Assembly: GCA_019359215.1 (NCBI GenBank)
Contig: JAHHHS010000005.1
Location: forward strand, 1 to 64,000
Source of the DNA: Nostoc indistinguendum CM1-VF10
GTDB lineage: Bacteria > Cyanobacteriota > Cyanobacteriia > Cyanobacteriales > Nostocaceae
Direction: 5' to 3'
DNA: 64,000 nucleotides
Shown here: positions 35,490-44,870 of the stretch, one piece after another
Layout of the letters: every line of letters begins with the position of its first letter
Position numbering within the stretch: position 1 is the first letter of the stretch
The notes under the pieces: generated by a model
Database searches by the model: none
What the model saw: the letters and a program-made list of their open reading frames with translations, nothing else
Told to the model about the DNA's origin: nothing
Position numbers and translations under genes: made by a program

Positions 35490-35822
35490 CTAGGCAACCT
35501 CATTACGCTCGATTGCCAATTCGATTTCATCAGGATGAGCTTCTGCATATACCCAAGCATTAGCTAAATCTGTAGCTGTAATGCTTGGATAGCTCGTCAA
35601 AAGGAAAAGGTCAGCATCACTATATCCAAGACGGCAAGCTTCCACAAGTACCCAAACGGGAATACGAGTTTTAGCAATGCAAGCTTCTCCACCACAGACT
35701 CTAGGAGTTTTTTCAATTCCTTGCCAATGGTTGCCGAGACTTTGAGCAAGTAAATGTATAGCCTGCAATTTTTCACCAGGACTGAGGGCAAGAAGTTGTT
35801 GTTCTAACTCTTTGAGTGTCAC
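35490..35822 (-). CDS. DUF433 protein (antitoxin-like)
   Basis: About 110 residues. GIEKTPRVCGGEACIAKTRI and PVWVLVEACRLGYSDADLFL are the DUF433 core; the family has a helix-turn-helix-like fold and is often an antitoxin partner of PIN or DUF5615 toxins. No partner toxin is adjacent, so it may be an orphan. The frame is open to 35888, but GTG 35822, preceded by AGAGGATTTACATCC, starts at VTLKELEQQLLALSPGEKLQ, which looks like the natural N-terminus; the extra 22 residues do not. Confidence 0.75.
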   Translation of the reverse strand: MTLKELEQQLLALSPGEKLQAIHLLAQSLGNHWQGIEKTPRVCGGEACIAKTRIPVWVLVEACRLGYSDADLFLLTSYPSITATDLANAWVYAEAHPDEIELAIERNEVA

Positions 35823-35983
35823 GGATGTAAATCCTCTGATGTTTGGCCAGGCTATATTTACAATTTTATCGATTGCTAAGTACAACATTTAATTAATTCG
35901 TAGCGAGTTCTCTGCGTACCTCTGCGCCACTTTGCGTTTAAATTTCTACCCTCAATTCGCCACGATTTTATGCAAAGCTGTAC

Positions 35984-38653
35984 TTAGCTAACTACAAAAT
36001 TTACCAACTTTCCAGGCACGACAATTACCTTTTTAATCTCCTTACCTTCGATGTAACGTTGGGCAATTTCTGATTCACGGGCATATTTCTCCAACGCTGC
36101 TTTATCTGCTTGTGCTGGTACTTGAATGGAGCCGCGAGTTTTACCCATAATTTGAATTACTAAAGTAATTTCATCAGCTACCAAAGCAGCCGGGTCAAAT
36201 GACGGCCAAGTTTGAGTATGAACTGAATTACTTTCACCCAATAAATGCCACAATTCATCAGCAATGTGTGGTGCAAAGGGTGCTAGTAATACCACCAAAG
36301 TCCGAATACCTTCTGCGTAAATTGGTGAATTTTTTCCATCGGCATCAGTTAGAGCGTTACTTAACTTCATCAATTCTGAAATAGCTGTGTTGAATTGATA
36401 TTCGTCTTCAACGTCTTCTGTTACCGCTTGAATAGCCGTGTGAATCGCCCGCCGCAATTCTTTTTCTGCCTTAGTTAAATCAGCGAGTTGGGCTTGCTTA
36501 CGTGATACCCCAGCTGCAACATAATCTGTCACCAAACGCCAAACCCGATTTAAAAAGCGGAATTGTCCTTCCACATCGGCTTCATCCCATTCCAGGTCTT
36601 TTTCTGGCGGCGCTTTGAATAAGATGAACATCCGCGCTGTATCTATACCGTATTTGGAAATTACATCTTCTGGGGCTACACCGTTGCCCTTTGATTTAGA
36701 CATGGTGGCGTAGAGACGTTGCAGTGGTTCGCCTGTCTGCGGGTCGCGGGGGTCGGCTGAATTTACCAGATTAGAGGGAATCCATTTATCTTTGCCGCCC
36801 TTGTTGGGATTTAGGTAAGTTAAACCCTGTACCATACCTTGAGTTAACAAGCGTTGGAAGGGTTCATCAAAGTTTAACAAACCGCGATCGCGTAGTACCT
36901 TAGTAAAGAAGCGCGAATACAATAAATGTAAAATTGCGTGTTCAATACCACCTACATACTGGTCTACTGGCATCCAGTCGTTAATTTTGCTGGAATCGAA
37001 AACCTGTTGTTCATTTTTAGCGTCAGGGAAGCGCAAGAAATACCATGAGGAATCAATAAAAGTATCCATCGTGTCGGTTTCTCGCTTCGCAGGAGTGCCA
37101 CAAGTCGGACAAGGCACATTTACCCAATTTTCCAACTGAGTCAAAGGTGAACCGCCACGTCCAGTAAATTCCACTTCTTCTGGTAACTGTACAGGCAAAT
37201 CTTTATCAGGTACTGGCACTATCCCACAGTTGGGACAGTGAATTACAGGTATCGGTGCGCCCCAGTAACGCTGCCGCGAAATTAACCAATCCCGCAAGCG
37301 ATATTGCACCCGCACTTTACCAAAACCTTGTTGTTCGGCGTATCCAATTATTGCTTGTTTAGCATCTGTGGAAGCCATACCAGTAAAAGCGCCAGAATTA
37401 ATTAAAATTCCTGGTTCAGTGTATGCCTGGTTATATTCAATTTGGATGAGTTGTGTGACTTCATCAATCCCTGATGTTGGAGTTAAGTCAAAACCTGCAA
37501 CATCATCTGGGGAAGCAATAACAAAATCAATTGGCAAATCGTAATTTTTGGCAAACTTAAAATCCCGGATATCGTGTGCTGGTACACCCATCACTGCCCC
37601 AGTACCATACTCATACAGTACATAGTCAGCAATCCAAATGGGCACTTCTTCCCCTGTAAATGGGTTAATTGCCACCCCACCTGTGGAGATACCACGCTTT
37701 GGTTTGTCTTCAGAGGTACGTTCCAACTCACTTTGATTAGAAACCTCTTTAATAAAAACTTCTACCGCCGCTTGTTGTTCTTTTGTAGTAACGCGCTTTG
37801 TTAAGGGATGTTCTGGCGCTAACACTAAGTAGCTGACACCATAAACGGTATCTGGGCGGGTGGTATACACGGCGATTTTTTCATCTATCCCAAGGATAGG
37901 AAATTCTAAGTAAGCGCCTGTGGATTTACCAATCCAGTTTGCCTGCATCAACTTGACGCGTTCCGGCCAACCTGTTAACTTACCCAAGTCATTGAGTAAT
38001 TCTTCGGCGTAGTCAGTAATCTTAAAAAACCACTGCCGCAACAATTTGCGCTCAACTATTGCCCCACTACGCCAAGAACGTCCTTCGTTATCGACTTGTT
38101 CATTTGCCAATACAGTTTGGTCAATGGGGTCCCAGTTTACTGCTGCTTCTTTTTGGTAAGCTAACCCTGCTTGCAAAAACTGCAAGAAAATCCATTGCGT
38201 CCACTTGTAATAATCTGGTGAACAGGTAGCAAGTTCACATTCCCAATCAATGGATAAACCAAGACGCTGCAATTGCTGCCGCATCTGGACTATATTCTGA
38301 TAAGTCCACTTTGCTGGCGCTACACCACGGTCAATGGCGGCATTTTCTGCTGGCAAGCCAAAGGCATCCCAACCCATTGGGTGTATTACCCGATACCCTT
38401 GCATTCGTTTGAGGCGGGCAATTACGTCGGTAATCGTATAATTACGGACGTGACCCATATGTAGGCTGCCTGATGGATAAGGGAACATGGAAAGAGCGTA
38501 GAATTTTGGCTTGTTGCTAGCTGCTGGTGTTTTATGAAAACCAAGGTCTACCCATGTTTTTTGCCATTTTTCCTCAATCGCTGCTGGATTATAATATCGG
38601 GAGTAGTCCACCAAAAATTCTCCTACTGGGTCTGTAATTCTATTTGCCTCCAT
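35984..38653 (-). CDS. leuS: Leucyl-tRNA synthetase
   Basis: About 889 residues, class I synthetase that charges tRNA-Leu. The HIGH-type motif is [18 protein letters not shown], the KMSKS-type motif is [15 protein letters not shown], and the CP1 editing region with [16 protein letters not shown] residues and a zinc-ribbon-like CPNCG...CPTCG pair are present. Length fits bacterial LeuRS. The frame begins at a TTG (38680), but ATG 38653 is more likely; it directly abuts a perfect 24-bp palindrome. It is divergent from the gamma-glutamylcyclotransferase-like gene. Confidence 0.95.
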   Translation of the reverse strand: MEANRITDPVGEFLVDYSRYYNPAAIEEKWQKTWVDLGFHKTPAASNKPKFYALSMFPYPSGSLHMGHVRNYTITDVIARLKRMQGYRVIHPMGWDAFGLPAENAAIDRGVAPAKWTYQNIVQMRQQLQRLGLSIDWECELATCSPDYYKWTQWIFLQFLQAGLAYQKEAAVNWDPIDQTVLANEQVDNEGRSWRSGAIVERKLLRQWFFKITDYAEELLNDLGKLTGWPERVKLMQANWIGKSTGAYLEFPILGIDEKIAVYTTRPDTVYGVSYLVLAPEHPLTKRVTTKEQQAAVEVFIKEVSNQSELERTSEDKPKRGISTGGVAINPFTGEEVPIWIADYVLYEYGTGAVMGVPAHDIRDFKFAKNYDLPIDFVIASPDDVAGFDLTPTSGIDEVTQLIQIEYNQAYTEPGILINSGAFTGMASTDAKQAIIGYAEQQGFGKVRVQYRLRDWLISRQRYWGAPIPVIHCPNCGIVPVPDKDLPVQLPEEVEFTGRGGSPLTQLENWVNVPCPTCGTPAKRETDTMDTFIDSSWYFLRFPDAKNEQQVFDSSKINDWMPVDQYVGGIEHAILHLLYSRFFTKVLRDRGLLNFDEPFQRLLTQGMVQGLTYLNPNKGGKDKWIPSNLVNSADPRDPQTGEPLQRLYATMSKSKGNGVAPEDVISKYGIDTARMFILFKAPPEKDLEWDEADVEGQFRFLNRVWRLVTDYVAAGVSRKQAQLADLTKAEKELRRAIHTAIQAVTEDVEDEYQFNTAISELMKLSNALTDADGKNSPIYAEGIRTLVVLLAPFAPHIADELWHLLGESNSVHTQTWPSFDPAALVADEITLVIQIMGKTRGSIQVPAQADKAALEKYARESEIAQRYIEGKEIKKVIVVPGKLVNFVVS

Positions 38654-38677
38654 ACATATTGGGTTAACCCAATATGT
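38654..38677. promoter_or_regulatory. Perfect 24-bp palindrome at the leuS start
   Basis: ACATATTGGGTT is followed directly by its exact reverse complement AACCCAATATGT. The last base of the palindrome touches the leuS ATG (38651-38653 on the minus strand), so it would lie in the leader, over or next to the ribosome binding site, or be an operator for the divergent genes. It also forms a hairpin in RNA that could hide the start codon. No ribosome binding site is seen outside it. Confidence 0.6.
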
Positions 38678-38799
38678 CAACCTATATTGTAGGTCAACTA
38701 CTCACAGATTTATATATAAGTGCGATTGAAGTGCAGCTTGAATTATGCCCAAACTGCAACCCTTTCAGGCATAGCAAGAGTTATTTGATAAAGGTTGAG

Positions 38800-39255
38800 A
38801 TGGTTGAGTTAAATATAAAATTATCTGATTTGGTGTGGGTTTTTGTCTACGGCACACTCAAACCGGGTGAAGCTAACTATAAAAAATACTGTGCTGGCAA
38901 AGTAGTTAATGTTAAAAGAGCGTTTGTACAAGGCAAATTGTTTGCTTTGCCAATGGGCTACCCAGCGATGACGTTAGGGGATAGCCAAGTTTACGGTTAT
39001 TTACTCTCTTTTTCTAACCCAAGGGTTTTAAATGAGCTAGATGTGCTGGAAAATTACCAGCCCACTAGACAACCATCAGAAAATCTCTATAATCGCCAAA
39101 CTATTGAGGTTTATGAGCCACAGTCAACCTCTCTGGGTTGGGCTTAGGTTTATTTAATGCCTCTAGAGCAAGTTGAGCAGTTAGGAAGCTCCCTCCAACC
39201 TGATGGCTGGTGGAGTGGCTGTGGTTTAACTGCAAAGTACAGCCATTATCTGTGA
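38800..39255 (+). pseudogene. Gamma-glutamylcyclotransferase-like (AIG2/GGCT fold) gene with premature stop
   Basis: From ATG 38800 (AAAGGTTGAG upstream) the protein has the GGCT signature VFVYGTLKPGEANYKKYC and YPAMTLGDSQVYGYLLSF, with the start of the acidic active-site part (ENYQPTRQPSENLYNRQTIE). A TAG at 39145-39147 ends it at 115 residues. The same frame continues with VYLMPLEQVEQLGSSLQPDG and WWSG to 39255, as in full-length relatives. One point mutation therefore removes the last 36 residues. A longer upstream open frame (from 38674) has no family support. Truncated product activity is doubtful. Confidence 0.75.
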
Positions 39256-39268
39256 ACTGTTAATGCGA

Positions 39269-39883
39269 TTAGTTTATTTCCTGTTTAGAGTCGTGGTGTT
39301 GTGGCTGTACCGGATAGATTGGATTTTCTGGAGAAGCTACTGCTGCTTTAGGAATTTCAATTACCGGGTTATTTAGTCCCACCATCAGCGGGGAAGGTGG
39401 AATTATAGACGCTGAGGAGGTTTGCATCGGTTCTATTTGTGGTCTTTGTGCCAGTTGCGGCGCTCTAGAACCAATAGGTACTAAGCCAGATACTGCACCA
39501 ATTACACAAGCAGCAACGGCTGCACCTCCCGCCATCCAGTTTAAACGGGAACGGCGGCGTAAACGTGTTAATACTTGCTGAACTGTTGCCTCTGGTGACT
39601 CTTGGGCTGTGGGCACTGGGAGAGTCCGCAAGCCTTGGCGCAGCTTTAACAGTCGGGCATACAAGCATTGAACTGAGGCATCATTTGCCAGCCATTCTTC
39701 TACTTGCCTGCGTTCGGAAGCTGTGACTTCACCATCAAGGTAAGCACTCAATAACTCGAAGCGATCGCGCTTCACCATATCCATAAGACCCGTTGATTCA
39801 TTGGTATGATTGGCCATTCCATCTGACAAATCTTGAGGAAGTTGTAAAGGAGAACGGTCGTAAAACTGAGAATCAGTAGTCAT
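39269..39883 (-). CDS. Anti-sigma factor (putative partner of SigG)
   Basis: About 204 residues. The N-terminal cytosolic part contains RFELLSAYLDGEVTASERRQ and VEEWLANDASVQCLY, a zinc-finger-like anti-sigma domain of RsgI/RseA type lacking the full His-Cys-Cys set. RSRLNWMAGGAAVAACVIGA and VSGLV is a membrane helix, followed by a Pro-rich extracytoplasmic tail. It is directly downstream of the sigma gene on the same strand, the usual arrangement for an ECF sigma factor and its inhibitor. Two starts are possible, ATG 39904 and ATG 39883; the latter is chosen. Confidence 0.8.
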   Translation of the reverse strand: MTTDSQFYDRSPLQLPQDLSDGMANHTNESTGLMDMVKRDRFELLSAYLDGEVTASERRQVEEWLANDASVQCLYARLLKLRQGLRTLPVPTAQESPEATVQQVLTRLRRRSRLNWMAGGAAVAACVIGAVSGLVPIGSRAPQLAQRPQIEPMQTSSASIIPPSPLMVGLNNPVIEIPKAAVASPENPIYPVQPQHHDSKQEIN

Positions 39884-40036
39884 CTTAACATTATACCAAT
39901 TCATACACGGCTAAACTGGGCGGGAAATTCGGATAAATTAGCCAATTTTCCTCCTCAGGGCACAAGCGATCTACATCCTGGTAATTCTTAATCAATCCTT
40001 AAATTCTCCCATTGAGCAGAGGCAAGATACTGTAAA

Positions 40037-40693
40037 TTAGGAATCTAGATAATTCTGCAAGTGAGCTTGCAGCCTCGATCTAGCTCTGGCTATTCTTGAC
40101 TTTACAGTTCCTAAGGAAACCCCTGTGATTTCGGCAATTTCTTCGTATGCCATGCCTTCGATTTCTCTCAGGACAATAGTTGTACGAAAAACTTCTGGTA
40201 AATCCGCGATCGCTTCCCGCAGTTGCTCGTAAAATTCTCTAGTTGTCAGTTCTTCCTCAGGTCCGGGAGTATCGCCAGCGATTTCCCAATCCATCTCGCC
40301 ATCCTCTAAGGAGCGAGGAGCATCCAGTGACAAAGGACTCATAACCCGCTTGCGTTTCCGCAACTCATCGTAAAACAAGTTGGTGGCAATGCGGCTTAAC
40401 CAGCCCCGAAATTTAGCAGGCTCTTGTAATCGGTTAATATTTCGATAAACTCGAATCCAAACTTCTTGAGCCAAATCGGCTCTGTCAGCCCAATCTGGAG
40501 CTAGGTGGTATAGAACTCTATCAACTTGACTTTGATAGCGGCGTAATAATTCTGCAAACGCAACACGATCTGGTCGCAGTCCCGCTTGACAGCGCAAAAT
40601 TAAATCGTGGTTAGGGAGTTTGTCAACTTGCACTGATGCTTCTGGATACTTTGCATCAACCGTTGACCAGGATACAGAGATCGACTGACTCAT
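40037..40693 (-). CDS. sigG: ECF-type sigma factor SigG
   Basis: 218 residues. Region 2: RVLYHLAPDWADRADLAQEV and WIRVYRNINRLQEPAKFRGW; region 4: DLPEVFRTTIVLREIEGMAY and EIAEITGVSLGTVKSRIARA. It is a group 4 sigma factor and matches the cyanobacterial SigG type, which in Nostoc and Synechocystis responds to envelope stress. It precedes the anti-sigma gene by about 150 bases and is likely held inactive by that membrane protein. Its neighbours here, an L,D-transpeptidase and an M23 peptidase, are envelope genes that could belong to its regulon; this is inference. Confidence 0.88.
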   Translation of the reverse strand: MSQSISVSWSTVDAKYPEASVQVDKLPNHDLILRCQAGLRPDRVAFAELLRRYQSQVDRVLYHLAPDWADRADLAQEVWIRVYRNINRLQEPAKFRGWLSRIATNLFYDELRKRKRVMSPLSLDAPRSLEDGEMDWEIAGDTPGPEEELTTREFYEQLREAIADLPEVFRTTIVLREIEGMAYEEIAEITGVSLGTVKSRIARARSRLQAHLQNYLDS

Positions 40694-41483
40694 AGATCGT
40701 ACTGGCTCTAAATCATCCCTATCTATTAGACCTGCTAATGGGACAGAAGTTCCATGCTAAGGTGACGGATTTATGACTGGAACACTGAGGCATACAATTT
40801 TGGATACATTTATAGCAATAAGCAGAGCCACTTTTTCCTTATACTGCTGGCATAGTTGCCCTTGCACCATCAACTAATAAAGTCCCAGCAATATGCACAT
40901 TTTAGTATTTTTAGCAACTGGGTATATACGCTTGATAAAAATAATTAAATCTGGTTATAAGGATGAAGATAAAAATTTTGTAATTTTAACTTCTTGATAG
41001 CTTTAAAATTCAGGCAATAATTTCTGGAAGTTGGGTTGTTGTGGTTATTATAATGGTGATTTATTTTTTTGATTTTGTTACTAGAATAGTTGCTGGTTGT
41101 TCTGGTTGTGACCCGTAGGTAGCACCATTATGTTGCTCTGGTACGCGAAGTTGAAAAAACAAATTGAGGGAAAATGTAATTGTGACTGCTAGCAATAATT
41201 TTTCAAACATGGTTTTTCTCGCACCTACAGCACTAATGATTGATTGCTACATTCCAAAGGTTCCATCAGAAAGCCCAAGTATTGGCTTACAACCCCCAGA
41301 ACTTTGGAGGAATGAGGTTGGCCACTTGGAGGTTTGCTGCTGGGACGATTCGCATAGTCTTAGTTTGCCCAGAGGCATTGGTAGATTTATAACGGAAATG
41401 ATAAGTATTGATAAATTTTTGATAATAGGATGATGAAGACATCCAATTGCTCGGCTGGATATGTCAGGGATAAACAATAGGCA
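40694..41483. other. Spacer of 790 bases, possibly holding one weak reading frame
   Basis: The region upstream of the L,D-transpeptidase is AT-rich. A frame at 41164-41433 (TTG start) gives 89 residues including LMIDCYIPKVPSESPSIGLQ and PPELWRNEVGHLE, which has some protein character, but no ribosome binding site or recognisable family, so I do not call it. The rest shows no gene. The promoters of sigG and of the transpeptidase must lie here. Confidence 0.4.
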
Positions 41484-42539
41484 ATGGCAATGGTAAGAAA
41501 CGAATCTATCGGGCGGATGGTAATGTTGCTCTGTTTTGGCACAGCATTTTCATTTTTATCTTTAGCTGTCCATTGGCGCATTACTACGGCGAAAGGGTAC
41601 CTTGAGAAGTCTGCATCTACTTCGATGCGGCGAGATTCGACTTTAACCAATCCTAAAGGAAGCCGCCCAGAGGAAGCCTACAAGAATCTTTCTCAAGTAA
41701 GTTTAGGGGAAATTGCACTGGGTGCATCTGTGCCTTCTAGTGAAGTCACCGAAGGTTCAACTGCCCAGAGGGCGTTTACACCAAAGTCCTCTGCTATTAA
41801 GCCTCAAACTAAGTCAAAAATAATTAAGAAAAATGTAGTTAAAGCAACTGTCCGAAGTACTTCTACACTCAAGGCTTCTACTATTAAGCCTCAAACTAAG
41901 TCGAAAAGAATTAAAAAAAATGTAGCTAAAGCAACTGTCCGAAGTACTTCTACACTTAAGCCTTCTACTATTAAGCCTCAAACTCAACCCCAAACCATTA
42001 AGAAGAATATAGCTAAAACCGATCTACCAGCAACTAAGACGCGGCTAGTCGCGCAAACAGAAAAACAAAATCCAGTTGCGGATAGTTGGCCAAAAGCTTT
42101 ATGGTCTAAGGCTTCAGCCCAACAAGTACCTTTTAATAAGCTGGCAGATGCCAAGACTCAAGTAGTGGTTGATTTAAGCGATCGCCGCACCTATGTATAC
42201 GCAGAAGATGAGGTAATAGCCAGCTACCCAATCGCTATAGGTAAGAAAGGTTGGGAAACGCCTACAGGTTCTTTTCAGGTGTTCCATATGCGACACTATC
42301 CAATCTGGCGTCACCCAATTACGGGCAAAGTATTTGAGGCTGGTACGGATAGTCCCTTGGGAGACAGATGGATTGGTTTTTGGTCAGATGGACGGAATGA
42401 AATTGGCTTTCATGGCACGCCGGAAATTGACCTGGTAGGAACGGCTGTATCCCACGGCTGCTTAAGAATGCGTAATTCTGATGTTCGATTGTTGTATGAA
42501 CAGGTAAGTTTAGGGACAACAGTGTTAGTACGTGATTAA
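41484..42539 (+). CDS. L,D-transpeptidase (YkuD domain) with internal repeats
   Basis: 351 residues. An N-terminal membrane anchor or signal (MVMLLCFGTAFSFLSLAVHW) precedes a basic, Ser/Thr/Lys-rich linker with three tandem 29-residue units (about residues 103-131, 132-160 and 161-180, the last incomplete; SxIKPQTKSKxIKKN and ATVRSTSTLK). The YkuD catalytic domain is at about 205-351, with HGTPEIDLVGTAVSHGCLRM containing catalytic His and Cys (Cys about residue 327). It cross-links peptidoglycan by 3-3 bonds or attaches proteins to it. The repeats lengthen a periplasm-spanning basic linker. It is a single gene. Confidence 0.9.
   Translation: MAMVRNESIGRMVMLLCFGTAFSFLSLAVHWRITTAKGYLEKSASTSMRRDSTLTNPKGSRPEEAYKNLSQVSLGEIALGASVPSSEVTEGSTAQRAFTPKSSAIKPQTKSKIIKKNVVKATVRSTSTLKASTIKPQTKSKRIKKNVAKATVRSTSTLKPSTIKPQTQPQTIKKNIAKTDLPATKTRLVAQTEKQNPVADSWPKALWSKASAQQVPFNKLADAKTQVVVDLSDRRTYVYAEDEVIASYPIAIGKKGWETPTGSFQVFHMRHYPIWRHPITGKVFEAGTDSPLGDRWIGFWSDGRNEIGFHGTPEIDLVGTAVSHGCLRMRNSDVRLLYEQVSLGTTVLVRD
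41790..42029 (+). repeat. Tandem 87-bp repeat within the L,D-transpeptidase gene
   Basis: The units TCTACTATTAAGCCTCAAAC start near 41877 and 41964, with a related one at 41790. Each is 87 bases, keeping the frame, and encodes the linker repeats described under the gene. Confidence 0.8.
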
Positions 42540-42542
42540 TTA

Positions 42543-42600
42543 TAGAGTCATTAGTCATTAGTCATTTGTTTTAGACTAATAACTAATGACCAATGACTAT
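42543..42600. repeat. Intergenic inverted repeat of the ATTAGTCATTAGTCATT type
   Basis: AGTCATTAGTCATTAGTCAT and its approximate reverse complement (CTAATAACTAATGACCAATG) form a hairpin between convergent genes. The same phrase family occurs near 3180, 19962 and 45596. It may serve as a terminator between the transpeptidase and ComFB genes. Confidence 0.6.
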
Positions 42601-42606
42601 TAAAAA

Positions 42607-43146
42607 TTATAATTTTTGCTCAAAGTTAGGTGCGTATGTTTGGAGTAAAGCACTAACTTGGCGTACAACTTCATTGCCAGTATTTTTGCCTAAGGCTTGT
42701 CGTTCTGGGAAGAAGTTAGGTCGATCGAGGTAACGATTAATCGCCTCACTTATCTGCTGAGAAATTAAGTCTTGGAGTTGTGCCTGAGCTGTTTGGCGCT
42801 GGAAGTTAGCACCTTCTTCTGTAGTAGCATATAGAGGTGGTAGCCGATTGAGGGCGTAAGCAGCAATATCCCCGACATCTAAAGAACTTTCACTGGTAGC
42901 TTCAATTTCTGCGACTCGTGCGATCGCTTCCGTCAGTACCAATTCTTCCATAACGTTAATAAATTGTTTACGAGGTACCGCCACTACCTCGCCAGTCAAT
43001 AGTGCCCCCATCAGCCGATCAAGCGCCATATACTCTTCTATTGAGAGTTCTGAGGCGTTGTCACAGATTCTACCGACTTCTGCTTCCATTGCTGGCGTCA
43101 AATAACCATCCTGGAGAGCTTGTTCTACAATTTTTTCGATACTCAT
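42607..43146 (-). CDS. ComFB-domain protein, candidate cyclic-di-GMP receptor
   Basis: About 179 residues. The core KQFINVMEELVLTEAIARVA, then EIEATSESSLDVGDIAAYAL NRLPPLYATTEEG, is the ComFB (late competence) domain in its cyanobacterial form. In Nostoc PCC 7120 a small ComFB protein of this kind (CdgR) binds cyclic-di-GMP and controls cell size; from memory its locus is close to sigG there too, which agrees with the layout here. The assignment as that orthologue is inference. N-terminal residues 1-50 are a helical extension (YLTPAMEAEVGRICDNASEL). It is a single gene. Confidence 0.8.
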   Translation of the reverse strand: MSIEKIVEQALQDGYLTPAMEAEVGRICDNASELSIEEYMALDRLMGALLTGEVVAVPRKQFINVMEELVLTEAIARVAEIEATSESSLDVGDIAAYALNRLPPLYATTEEGANFQRQTAQAQLQDLISQQISEAINRYLDRPNFFPERQALGKNTGNEVVRQVSALLQTYAPNFEQKL

Positions 43147-43267
43147 AATGCTTATCATCATTTATGTTAGCCAAGCAAGGTAGGGACGGTATCAATCAAA
43201 TTTATTTTGCCTAAATATCAGCAAAAAAAACATAAATTATGCACAGACGAGATCAACTCTGCCTCCA

Positions 43268-44203
43268 CTAGTTAACGGACTTGGTTCGCCAAGGTGTTGG
43301 ATCAACAGATTGTCCGTTTACATATAGACCCCAGTGTAAATGTGGCCCCGTGGAAGCACCTGTTGAACCTACTGCGCCTATTAGTTGACCAGCTTTCACA
43401 AACTCACCTTCTTTAACGTTAATACGACTCAGGTGCATGAAAATACTGGTTACTCCTTGACCGTGGTCAATGCCAACTACGTTACCGTGTACCCTAAACC
43501 CTTGGGATACCCTACCTACCAAAGCAATTCGCCCAGAGGCCGGGGCAATTACCGGTGAACCGGCTGCACCAGCGTAGTCAAGACCACGATGATAGTAGTC
43601 CTTTGCAAATGTACCATTATAGTAGCGACGTACACCATAGGTTGTACTCATTCGTCCTGCATTTGGCTTTAAGAATACTCCATTCCAATATTTTTTTGGT
43701 GTTTGCAATGCCTTGAAAGCTGCCACACGCTTAAGTTCATGCTCTGTGGCACCCGCTCCGGCTTTGCCGGGTGGTAAAGTAATGCGTTGTACAGGGAACT
43801 TGCGATTAATTACATTCACTGCCAAGTTTTGTACTTGACCATCCCCTGTAACCCGAAGTGTTCTAGTTCCAGCTTTTTCTAGTGGAGTTGTGGGAATCAA
43901 AGCCCGATATTGATTGGGAGCAATTTCAAAGGCTGGGTATGTATTATTACCACTAGCTACTGTTGGATTTGTACGATTATCGGGATTATCTCGATTAATC
44001 TCCACCGAGAGTGTATCCCCTAATTTAGGATTAGTTGGAGTCACCTTTACTTGTAAAGCATCTACAGGCAATGCGAAGGTGATAGGAAGAACAGCAAATA
44101 TTCCCTTTAACACATTTATTGCACGTCGATTAGCTGTCAAACTCTTGACATCAAAATCGAGCAACTTCTTGTTTGAACTACTAGCGCTATTGTCAATAAT
44201 CAT
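43268..44203 (-). CDS. M23-family peptidase (LytM-type) with signal anchor
   Basis: About 311 residues from ATG 44203 (a TTG start at 44275 would add 24). The N-terminus has a hydrophobic segment near residue 30 (INVLKGIFAVLPITFALPVD) acting as signal or anchor. The beta-sandwich middle is followed by a zinc metallopeptidase domain: KDYYHRGLDYAGAAGSPVIA supplies His and Asp, and MHLSRINVKEGE with GPHLHWGLYVNG supplies the later histidines. It likely cleaves peptidoglycan peptides in the envelope. In heterocyst-forming strains related peptidases act in septum or filament development, but this one cannot be placed. Confidence 0.88.
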   Translation of the reverse strand: MIIDNSASSSNKKLLDFDVKSLTANRRAINVLKGIFAVLPITFALPVDALQVKVTPTNPKLGDTLSVEINRDNPDNRTNPTVASGNNTYPAFEIAPNQYRALIPTTPLEKAGTRTLRVTGDGQVQNLAVNVINRKFPVQRITLPPGKAGAGATEHELKRVAAFKALQTPKKYWNGVFLKPNAGRMSTTYGVRRYYNGTFAKDYYHRGLDYAGAAGSPVIAPASGRIALVGRVSQGFRVHGNVVGIDHGQGVTSIFMHLSRINVKEGEFVKAGQLIGAVGSTGASTGPHLHWGLYVNGQSVDPTPWRTKSVN

Positions 44204-44275
44204 AGAGCTACAAAAATTCCTTGCTTGTGTTGGAAAATAGACTAGCTTATTTCTACTAGTGTTTCTAGTTTGCAA

Positions 44276-44870
44276 TAGATGTTGTTGAAAACCATAAATG
44301 TGGGGAAGTCCTCTAGAGGCTTATAGATAGCAAAGGCACAGGGGGTAGGAAACAAGGAGAAATGATTTATAGCTGTAATTTAGTGAATTAGGATTAATTT
44401 TAATAGCCTACATTGGCAATGATCTTAAAATTTAACTAGATTGCTCACAAAAACGCTCTTGTGGCCTGCCATAGGTATCATTTGTCTGGCAACAAAAGAA
44501 ACTCTAAGGGTTATAGCCATTAGTTATAGCCATTACATAATAGTACTTGAAGGAAATCTGGGAAGCAACTGGACAGTTGTTCAACTGGACACTCAACTAC
44601 ACTATTAAGTTAAAGTTGGTGTAAGGGAATCACCGAGTCTGTTGCCTTGGAGGGAAGAGGGAACTTTAATAGGGCGAGCAAGATGCCTGCCATACAATAA
44701 TTTTTATTGAGATATGGCGTGAAATTATAAAAAGGCATCGGGAAAACCCACTCTTTTTTTTAAAGATGGGATGAGAAACACCCCGACGCCGTTGACGGTT
44801 AACGGTTAACAGTCAACAGCCTTTCGTATTATCTCATCCCCTAAAAGGAGATGGGATGAACTTAACAACT
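44276..44870. other. Spacer of 595 bases between the M23 gene and devA
   Basis: No gene recognised. It contains a T-rich tract with GATGGGATGAGAAACACCCC and a short direct repeat GGTTAACGGTTAAC near 44800. CTCATCCCC and GGGATGA at 44833-44859 form a weak hairpin just downstream of devA. The strong minus-strand terminator expected after devA is not clear. Confidence 0.45.

Noticed and set aside
38674..38799. Longer N-terminus for the gamma-glutamylcyclotransferase-like gene
   Set aside because: The extra residues lie over the palindrome and lack family similarity; ATG 38800 has a ribosome binding site.
41164..41433. 89-codon frame upstream of the L,D-transpeptidase
   Set aside because: Some protein-like composition, but TTG start without binding site and no recognised family; left as spacer.
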